Source: Asterias amurensis
Lineage: Eukaryota > Echinodermata > Asteroidea > Forcipulatida > Asteriidae
Assembly: GCF_032118995.1 (NCBI RefSeq)
Contig: NC_092654.1
Location: 14,933,784 to 14,997,783, forward strand
Reading direction: 5' to 3'
DNA length: 64,000 nucleotides
Shown: one piece after another, positions 55,081 to 64,000 of the stretch
Layout: every line of letters starts with the position of its first letter
How positions within the stretch are numbered: the first letter of the stretch is position 1
The notes under the pieces: generated by a model
Databases searched by the model: none
The model's input: only the letters and a program-made list of their open reading frames with translations
What the model was told of the DNA's origin: nothing
Made by a program: the position numbers and the translations under genes

Positions 55081-58000
55081 CTATTTGGTGTCACGATTGT
55101 GACATACGGAAGGGCTGGATACATAGACTAAACCATTTCCACTTATGGATGGAATATAAGTGGTTCCTCTTGAATCCATCAACGAGAGGTTATCGCTGCA
55201 AGGGTGCCCCTGTATATGTCGTGGTGTGCTGCTTCTATGCTGTGTCAACGGTGACTGTGATAACAACGGATTACCTGATGAATATGTGGACTCGCAGTAG
55301 CATCCTACATGGTTAGGGTCAGGGGTCGACTTGGAGGTATGGGAGTAGAAACCTCTACTGGTCTGTGATCGTGATGTGGGGAGACTACGTGAACACCGCG
55401 CGAGCATTGCATCAGGGGATCGATGATGGTCCGCCATGTGCCAGTTGCCACTGCTGGTTATCGGTCGGAAGAAGCGTTCGGTGAAAAGTGATAAATGGCC
55501 TACCTGGGACATATTGTTATACTGAGGGCTCATTAGAGATTGGGGAACCCCAGCAGAATGATGAGAAGTAGAGGGTAATGAATTGGGATTAATTGCCCTA
55601 GTGGGCGAGGTGAAACCAGCAGTTGACTGGTGGTGGTAGCTTGGATCTTGTATGGGTCTACTGACAGGGCAGGCGTGAGGAACGGGTGATATGGGAAGGC
55701 TGTGGTGAGGAACGCAGCAAGGGTGTGGTGGCATAAGACGGCTCATTGAAGCATAATCTGTCACTCTGCTGTGATGTCTCGGAGACAATACTCGTCTTTG
55801 CCAGTTGGATGAGTGGAAGGTTGTATAAGGGATTCCAGGAGGAGACTGCATATGATATTGCCATCTGTCGCTAGCTGGTTGGAACCCATGCGACAGCACA
55901 GGGGAGAGGAGTTCATTTTGGCTGATGCTCACTTGAGGGGACCCTCCCAGAATCCGGTCCACTTCAGCCACTCCTAGACTGGAGAATGAGCTGGGCCTGC
56001 TACAGAAGCTAATGGGCGACATGTTGGCTACGTCAGCGGGTAGGAAAGGAGAGCCAGGGAGGGACAACATCGATGGAGAGCTGCTATTCTGCGAAGGAGT
56101 CACCCACACTTGTTTCTCAGTAGATTCCTCAACTTTATGAACAGGCTCATGGATGAATGTTGGACTTGGCATCTCTGTGAAGAAAGTAGCCTTTCTCGAT
56201 TGTGTTCTATCCGTCTTGCACTGCTCTTGAGTTGGCTTACCTAAGGGCCAGGCTAGAATATCATCATCTTCAAAGTTCTCACGATTCCTAGGTGGTGTCA
56301 GCGCTGAATCACAAACTGGGTGAGCTATCTCGCCCAATTGTGGACTGCCCAAGTGTGACTCATGGACTCGTCTTCTGTTATTGTTATAATCACGGTCATT
56401 GTAATCTTTCCTCAGGGGATGTCCTGAAGATCGAGACGCAGTGTGAGTTTGCGACAACTCTGTTCCGTTACTGGATTGATCCGCTTTGACTGCATTGAAC
56501 TCTGGACACAAGTGCAGAGCTCTCGATACATGACTCTTGCTACAAGCCTTGGGTAGGATCCGACGTGTAGGTTGATGCCCTTGTTGCCGTGGCGATAGCT
56601 TTCTCTTCTTCCTGGTTTTATTTTCCTGATCAAAAAGAGAATAAAAGCAAAACTGTTTATTGAATAATCCTACTTTTATGTTGTTACTTTTTTCTACAGG
56701 AAATTCCGTCACTTTTCTTTGCATGATGTCATTTTTGTAATGGTAAAAGTTCAGTTTTCTGATACTTAATTTTTGGGGTTGAACAAAGAATTGACTAGAG
56801 TGGGATTCGAACCAACGTTTTCCTTGTGGTTTATATTGATTTTCTGATACTTGTTAACTGACATTGCAACTTGATTCGGGCAAATATTTTCTCACATTTT
56901 CTGTTTAAAAGATGTTTCATAGATTTGTCTTCGTTTGAGAAATAGCCAAAACGAAGAAAGTATCATTATATTTATTAATGACAAAAAAAGTGTAACCTTT
57001 ACAAAAGCTGTTGTTCTGTTAGCGTGCCTAGAATTTAATGTGTGAAGAGGGCAAATTATTGTTTTCAGAAAACTTTAAAGACCTGGACAACAGATCAAGA
57101 CCGTGGGGTTGATTTCACAAAGCTTCACGATTCATCTTTTAGCTGGGTGATCATTAAATTCATAGTGATTTGTGTTGTAACATCACACTTTGTTGAGCAA
57201 ACAAGATTGATATACATGTATATGCACTTTAAGATCAATCACATCCTTTTGTGAAATCAAGCACAGACCTAGGGTACGTCTTTACGTACCAAATGTTAAT
57301 AAAAGGTTAGTGCTAAGAAAAACAGGCAAACAAAAAGGCCATGTAGAACACTATTAACAGAACTCAAAATTAATTGAACAAATTAAAAAGATGTTTTCTT
57401 TTAACCCCCCAAAAACTGATCAAGAAAACAACTTGGCTCCAAAAGAAGCAAAAAAGTAAGCAAAACTCAAACATTTTGGTTGAACAATTTTAAAGTGAAC
57501 ATTTTCAAACAAGGCAAATCAGAAAAATTCCTATTTTTTCAGAAATAAACAAATTGTCAATTATAAACAATTCAAATTCAAACAAGGTCGCTCAAAATTC
57601 AGAGCAAATTATGATGGTTTTCTGACTCTCTCTTTGATTTTCAGAAACAAACTGTAAACGAATTGTGAATTAAAACAAATTAAAATGATTTTCTGGATGT
57701 TTTTTGTTTTCTTCAGAAACAAACAATAAAAGAATTGTCGATCAACAAATTCAAACCTGAACAAGGTTGCTCAAAAATTTGGAGCAAATTAAAAAGATTT
57801 TCTGACTCTGTTCTCTAGCCTACCTTGACCCATGTCTGAATGCCTGATTCCCTTTGCAAATCTTTTGATCTGTCAAGTCTCAAACCTGTTTTGTCCAACT
57901 GCTGTTTGGTGTCTCTATTACTTGATGGCTGGTGAGTGCCATGTCTCTTTCCCAGCTGCTCATGAAACAGTTGTTGAATGCCTGCACTTGGTGTGATGCT

Positions 58001-61000
58001 GTCTATCTTGGCGAGGCTTTCGGTGGTGGGTACGGTGACTTGCAGTGAGATCGTTGGTCCCTGCTGAGTAGTTGTTTGCTGCATGGCGTTGAGATCGCTA
58101 TTGTGTCCACCAGCAATGATATCTGGGGTACTGTTCTGCTTGGATTCATCACTGTAATGACCTTCCGAGAAGGACTCAGTTGTCCTTGAAGTATGATGTA
58201 CAGAAGGAGCTTCACTTTTGATCTCAACATTGTAACCTCTTTCGAGAGATTTTAACGCCGAGTTTGGTCTGTTATTCAGTACTGACACATCCTTTCTAAT
58301 AAAGATAGCTTGCATGGTCTTTCCACCAGTAGGTTGTGGCAGTATTGTTCCATTGACCGGTATTTTGATGATGCGAGTTTGAACTGGTTTCATCTGACTA
58401 GCGAGAACCTGACAGGAACGCTGGAGAGCCGAGGTGCCGTCCACCTTAATTCTCTTACCTATCGGTTGGTACTCAAACTCAGCATTGGTGGCATGTTTGA
58501 AGGTGCGCTTACTACGTCTTGAAGTATCGTGTTGGTCTACACTCCAGTGTACTGCTTTACTAGTACTTGTTAAGAGGGAGAACTGGCTTGGGGATGTGGC
58601 AGAGGAGCCACCCAGGACAGACTGGGCGTCTGATGATAACGGTACGGACGCTCTGCCTGGGCTTGGTACAATGGTGCCGCCTGGACTGCCTGATTTGATC
58701 ACATTGAATGATACGGGGAAGGAGACCAGACCGTGTGGAGTTTCACTCACTGGGCATGACCCTGGCATTGGGGACGACATGACCTTAGGAGTGAAGGAAG
58801 ATGCCCCTCTTTGGGTATACAGGGGACTACATGTAGACACAGGTACAGCATAACTAGGGCACTGACTGCTTGGTATACCCTCATCAGCCTCTGACCCTGG
58901 ACTGGTAGAGAAGTACGTGCCAGACTCTGATTGATCTGGTGATTCTTGTTGATTCACATCAGCATTATCGGAGACGTAGATTTTGGACATTTGATCCGGG
59001 TACTTGGAGCGCAGAGCTTCAAAGTCCTGGCGAAATTTATCGTCTGAAAAATATTAAAAATTTAGAAAAAAAATGTAGTGACTTCTCTATGTTGACAGTA
59101 CAATAAGACAATTTCCTAATTCACACATACTCATTAGTTGTCTATTGTTTGGTCAGCATAATCTTTCCCAGCTTCTACATACATACATGCACATAATGTT
59201 GACATTTGCATAATATGTCCTTTGTCTCTTTACAAAAGTTAATTATGGCCCAGCCCTTAAATATACCTACGAATTACTTATTCCCCAAAAAGTAACCATC
59301 GTTTTCTGTTCTTTGATTATTTATCACTGGTCCTATCGTCTGCACTCGCTACATGGAAAACGTGCGTTCTCAATTGCCACACCAACTCCCTGGAACAACC
59401 TTGCCATCCACCTCCATGCCCCAACTATACAAGACTCAATTAAGACTGCAAACTCAAAACCCACTTATTTTGATCAATCTTAGCATGTTAAAGCTATATT
59501 ATTTTTACGTGAAATTATGTTATTTTGTTGTACACTTACTTTATTATTGTCGTTACATTGTGTAAGTAGTTGATTGTTTCAGCGCTTAAAGGCAGTGGAC
59601 ACTATTGGTGATTACTCAAAATGATTATCATCATAAAACCTGTCTTGGTTCCGAGAAATGGGGAGAGGTTGATGGTCTCGAAATCAACCGTCTAAACGCA
59701 CACAACTTCGTGTGACAAGGGTGTTTTTTCTCTCATTATTATCTCGCAACTTCGACCACCGATTGAGCTCAAATTTTCACAGGTTCGTTATTTTATGCAT
59801 ATGTTGAGATACACCAACTGTGAAGACTAGTCTTTGAAAATTGCCAATAGTGTCCACTGTCTTTAAAACCCTGTATAAATGCATGCTATTATTTGTATTC
59901 TTATTATTTACCTGTTGGTGCGATTCCAGTTTGATCACCCTGGTTCTCTTTGACCGGACTGCTCGGTGCTGAGGAGTAAGATCTCCTCTCTCTCTCTACC
60001 ACTTCACATATTGCATTGAACGATGCGTGACGGGACCAGGCTACCTTCTTAGTGCTACCCTTGGGTGGTGATACGGCGGGGACCTCTACTGGCTCTTTTG
60101 GTTGGACTGGAATCGTTAGAAGGGGAGCTACAAAGAAAGTAAAACAGTAACATTCTTCAGTAATTTAAAAACATCAGAAAAGGAAGGAAACGGGTGTTTG
60201 TTTCTCAAACAAAGGTTTAGGATAAGACTACTTATTCTTGGAAGTTATATCAATAATGACTTGGAACAACAAGCCCTTTGGTCCGGTCGATCCCCCCGCC
60301 CAAATCCCCACCTCAGATTCGAGCCCTGGATATGTGTGCTACATAAGACTGACAGTGTTATTAATAATTTACCTGCTGGGGTTGAGAAGAAAGACTGTCT
60401 TGATGGTGCTTCATTCTCAATACAGACATCATCTGTTCACAAACACAAACAGTTATGCACATTACAAAACACTGCATATTAAAATGGTAAAGGAACAGCG
60501 TTAGAGATTAACAAATATTGGCATTATCAGCGTTTTTGAAAAGGGGGCCTTAAGGTAATATTAAGTTTTTTGATGCACTTATATTTCCCAACAGATAAAG
60601 TTCTTATTATAGGGGACAAGATACTATTTAAGCAGGCATGCAACTGCCCGTTGAAAAAATAACAGGAAAATCTTCAAAGACACAACGCAAGTGCGGAGCG
60701 AGGCAGCCGAAACGCCACGGGACATGAGACCCACAATGGTACCCTAGAAAATGTTGAGGTTTATTATGCTCTAAGGTGCATTGTTAGCATGTACTAGGCT
60801 TATTCTACATTATTGTAGTTGTACATTGTTGTTGCCAGGCATATTTATTTATTTTTCTTTATTTTTTTTCCCGATTTTTTTTTATGCATGCCTGTATAAG
60901 TCTCTAACCTCACTTTAGAATGGTATAAAACAGTTTATTACAAACTCTTTTAGAGTGAAATTTGAAACATAACATTTTTGGGTGTCAACAATAAATGGGT

Positions 61001-63075
61001 CTGGACTCTGGACATTTCCCCAAAAATATTTTTTATAGTCAATAAAAGCCTGGTTCATACTTTCTGCGAATGCGATATGAATTGTTACGTCACAGCTCTG
61101 TTTTCGCTGTGAATATTTCACAGGAGTTGAAAACAGCTCAGCTTTTGCGAATTTGTGACTGCGAAATTCGTATTACATTCACAGGACGTACGAACCAGGC
61201 TTCAGTCAAACAATATCAGGGAAAGTCAGGAATGAACACAAAAATGTGAACATCCATTTACTTGAAATGTGGTATCGTCTAATTTTTGTGAAATGTTTTT
61301 TTCCAGAAAATCATGCCTGCGAAAACTCTACAAACTTTTGTTGCAAACACTTACTTGGGTCAACATGACTGGTGTCAGGGTTAGGCCCCACCCATCTGAA
61401 GGCCGGTTTCCTGCCCCGCCCTTCCTGTACATGTACCTTCTGGATCATCTCTAAACTCGTTAAGATGTTTGCTATGTCATAAAGACGTCGTACTTTGGCT
61501 AAAACACGAAACAAAAGTACAGAGTATTCATAAATTGATGGAACGCGTCGAAAAAAGGTCAGTTAACAGTAGTTGACACTCAGTTACATGTACTAGCAAT
61601 AGACAGTAGTATAGCAGTGACAACACATTGGGTCTGTGGAATAAAGTAGGAATATTTTCCCGAGTACGAGGACTGACCTATATGTATACATGGTGTAGGC
61701 TCTTATAGACATTTCAGGCTAGTTATAGGCAGTGGACACTATTGATAATTACTCAAAATAATTATTAGCATGAAACCCTACATGGTAACGAGTAATGGGG
61801 AGAGGTTGATAGTATAAAACATAGTGAGAAACAGCACCCTCTGAAGTGATGTAGTTTTCGAGAAAGAAGAAATTTTCCACAAATTTGATTTCGAGACCTC
61901 AGATTTAGAGTTCGAGGTCTCAGAATCCAGCATCTGAAAGCGCACAACACCGTCTGACAAGGGTGTTTTTTTCTTTCATAGTTATCTTGCAACTTCGACG
62001 ACCAATTGAGCTCATTTTTTTCACAGGTTTGTTATTTTATGCATATGTTGAGATACACCAAGTGAGAAAACTGGTCTTTGACAAATGCCAATAGTGTCCA
62101 CTGTCTTTAATCAACATTTTCCAAACTTTTCCAAGGACAATTTCTTTTTTGAAACACACTTAAGTAGGAAGATTCATTGACACTCAAGACACTCAAGACA
62201 CTCAAGACACTCAAGACACTGACCAAAAGAATACATTATTGCATACATACTTTTAAATTTGGATCCTTCCCTGATTTCATAGTTGATGTCACCGATTAAG
62301 ACCCTTGCTGCAATGTCCAGGGTGATGACTTTCGCCTGTGAAGAGGAAGAGGGAGAAATATCATTAGTGGAGTACAGCCAAGCTTGACTGACACTTCGGA
62401 GCACCACATATATTTTTGAAAGGACAAGGTGATGAAGTGTTCAATAGAAATAGAGCCTGATAAACGATGGATGAGTTAATATCTGTGCCACTCAGTTCTT
62501 GTGAGACCACTGTATGGGACAAGCCGTTTGCGAGTTAGATTTGAATAATGTCTGGTTCATTGACTTGCTTATACCATTGTACCGCTCACATTTGAATTCC
62601 ACAGACTATAGAGACAGTTGCTATGTCAAATGGTTCGGGGCAAGCTTTTGCATAACAACCTCCAGAGCAAACCCTGGTACCATTGTGCCATACACACACA
62701 TTCAGAATCGTGTATGGGTGTTCATCGTCTCTTACATAACTGCGCAAAAGCTTGCCCCAAATCATTTGACATAGCAACTGTCTCGATAGTCTGAGGAATT
62801 CAAATTGAAGTGGTAACTTGTGATCAAGCACGTCATTGTACCAGACAATATTCAAATCTAACACGCAAATGGCTTATTGGATGCGTGTGCAACCATTTTA
62901 TTGCAGGCATAACCTTTCGCCCTTTGGACAAAGTCAAGGTAATGTTTATTGAGTACCACAGCTGACCTATATGGTAGAGGCATTTAGGACAAGTTGTTGA
63001 TTCTTACCTGAGAAACCAAAAACAGCATAATAAACTTCTGGCTCATCACACCCAGAGACTTGTCTCGGCGACTAT
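55081..63075 (-). CDS. Atypical E2F transcription factor (E2F7/E2F8 type), 3' part of gene
   Basis: Coding exons in transcript order: 63075-63008, 62335-62251, 61498-61355, 60432-60373, 60127-59912, 59043-57824, 56625-55081 (stop 55083-55081); AG/GT borders, phases agree, about 1112 residues seen. E2F7/8 repress E2F target genes with two tandem winged-helix domains and need no DP partner. The second domain is visible across the first three exons: [36 protein letters not shown], then [15 protein letters not shown] with the RRxYD DNA-contact motif, and [13 protein letters not shown]. The first domain must lie off the right edge. The rest is low-complexity Ser/Pro-rich sequence, with a basic [11 protein letters not shown] at the start of the last exon (possible nuclear signal). 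Human has E2F7 and E2F8; many invertebrates have one gene, so no single symbol is given. Convergent with TMTC1. Confidence 0.93.
59346..59483 (+). mobile_element. LINE 3' stump
   Basis: A plus-strand frame ending in TAG at 59481-59483 encodes [20 protein letters not shown] then [15 protein letters not shown], a decayed form of the LINE C-terminus (AFS.AAP.LWNNLP...SFK..LKT.LF). In an E2F7/8 intron. Confidence 0.65.
59586..59866. mobile_element. TTAA-flanked MITE (M1), shortened
   Basis: TTAAAGGCAGTGGACACTAT and inverse 'atagtgtccactgtctttaa'; 281 bp, with a middle deletion compared with 6135-6521. In an E2F7/8 intron. Confidence 0.75.
61046..61202. repeat. Inverted-ended repeat, AAGCCTGGTTC termini
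   Basis: AAGCCTGGTTC and inverse GAACCAGGCTT; interior with GCGAAT/ATTCGC words that pair loosely. In an E2F7/8 intron. Confidence 0.6.
61723..62110. mobile_element. MITE (M1), left border altered
   Basis: TTATAGGCAGTGGACACTAT and inverse 'atagtgtccactgtctttaa'; interior as other M1 copies. In an E2F7/8 intron. Confidence 0.72.
62180..62220 (+). repeat. 9-bp microsatellite
   Basis: Four direct copies of ACACTCAAG followed by ACACT, 31 bp from the E2F7/8 exon edge at 62251. Confidence 0.85.
62530..62866. mobile_element. MITE with long inverted ends
   Basis: GCGAGTTAGATTTGAATAAT and inverse GCGTGTTAGATTTGAATATT continue inward with GTCTGGT, and the inner part pairs through GACAGTTGCTATGTCAAATG. 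A half copy is at 50824-51005. In an E2F7/8 intron. Confidence 0.72.
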
Positions 63076-64000
63076 CTGTTAGGTTAAAACAAAATAAATA
63101 AATAGATTTATCTTGAAATGGGGTGTGGACAATGCTGAACTCCCTATAAGTCCATTGTCAAGTTTTTTTATAATAGTAATACACAGATTTGTATAGCCAC
63201 TCATGCTCATGTTAAATACCTCAAGGCTCCTTAAAATAAAATATAGGCCTATGCTAACCCATACAATAGGCCTAAAATATTTTAAATAAACAACAAACTT
63301 TAACAGAAAGCAGCTGGCTAAGCATTTAAGCATGGAAGCAAACTAACTTAAGAAAAAACAATCATCTACAAAATGCATTTTAATTATTTTTTAAATACAA
63401 ATAGTATAGGGAAACAGAATAACTTAATGATTGTACAAAATAATACATGAAGTTAGTTGGAGTAACAAAAACCTGCAAAGCACAATGAAAGATATAAGCA
63501 CAAAGTGAAACATACATTTAAATTAATATCATTAATAATTATACAACTTTAAATTGGTTTCAAAATACTAGAAAATTCATTTAAAAAGGGCAATTGAAAA
63601 CAAACAGTTAAATGCTGATAACAAAGAACAATTCATGAAGAAAAAAATATTGTATTTTGTATACAATGAAGTGGTTAATTCTAAGAAAAGGACCTGGCCT
63701 GGAACGACACAGAGGGAACGGGCTTCCGTTACCCTGGTCTTAGCCATGTTGCCCCTTCTACAGTTTTGCGTAGACTCTCCAACAGAAGTGCTATTTACAA
63801 AACAGCAGGGGTCGAAATTGCCACTAGCCCGCTAGCCCGGGACTACCAGATTTACAGCCGGGCTACTCATTTTTCCAGTTTGATAGCCCGACGGGCTAGT
63901 GGAAAAATAATGCAAAAATCATCATCACAAACAATAAAGAACTATGTTATTGGTGTATTGTAAAGTTTGAGCCGTGACGCGAGACATAATGTGTCTTTCG
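63076..64000. other. Right-edge sequence, E2F7/8 intron
   Basis: No further E2F exon (first winged helix) is found here. Near 63821-63901 GCCACTAGCCCG and CGGGCTAGTGG form an inverted repeat within a short GC-rich element. Otherwise AT-rich and featureless. Confidence 0.5.

Noticed and set aside
1..64000. CRISPR array, operon or bacterial-type defence system
   Set aside because: The window is intron-rich animal DNA; the tandem repeats present have no spacers of constant length and no cas-like genes.

Overview
The window is animal nuclear DNA. Genes are split by many introns with GT-AG junctions, the non-coding sequence is AT-rich, and introns are crowded with small inverted-repeat transposons, tRNA-derived SINEs and 3' stumps of retroelements. 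Gene families and repeat styles fit a marine deuterostome. I favour an echinoderm, perhaps a sea star, but that is inference from general resemblance and was not tested.

Five protein-coding genes were assembled exon by exon, with reading frames that stay open across every junction. From left to right: (1) PATL1, minus strand, the 5' seven coding exons (10127 down to 1245); the rest lies off the left edge. (2) DEAF1, plus strand, complete, 7 coding exons, 489 aa (10825-15769), head-to-head with PATL1 across about 0.7 kb. (3) A 214-aa ankyrin-repeat protein of unknown function, minus strand, complete, 6 coding exons (30129 down to 21485). (4) TMTC1, plus strand, complete, 17 coding exons, 906 aa (33404-46698), divergent from the ankyrin gene. 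(5) An atypical E2F (E2F7/8), minus strand, 7 coding exons holding the second DNA-binding domain and a long tail (63075 down to 55081); its 5' end lies off the right edge. So there are two divergent and two convergent gene pairs. No operon logic applies. The proteins act in mRNA decay (PATL1), transcription (DEAF1, E2F7/8) and ER O-mannosylation (TMTC1), with no visible shared pathway.

Mobile DNA explains much of the remaining structure. Several elements can be delimited to the base by target-site duplications: three hAT-type elements with 8-bp duplications (601-960, 3286-3867, 27354-27996); a 1.4-kb Mutator-like foldback with about 600-bp near-identical arms and a 9-bp duplication (28565-29984); a 287-bp MITE with a 9-bp duplication (37417-37703); five copies of a ~200-bp TA-flanked MITE; and several TTAA-flanked MITEs. 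Retroelement remains include a GIY-YIG endonuclease piece of a Penelope-like element, four LINE 3' stumps, and tRNA-headed SINEs.

The observations most worth a second look are: two 30-32-bp perfect or near-perfect hairpins, each flanked by its own 6-bp direct repeat (30751-30780 and 30998-31029); a complete histone-mRNA-type 3'-end signal (stem-loop plus purine-rich downstream element) next to a hammerhead-like core inside a PATL1 intron (4239-4320); a 404-bp insertion bounded by 12-bp direct repeats that stops a few bases from a PATL1 splice donor and also carries a hammerhead-like core (4407-4810); and the last codons plus stop of TMTC1 amplified as a ~100-bp tandem repeat running into the 3' UTR (46636-47248).
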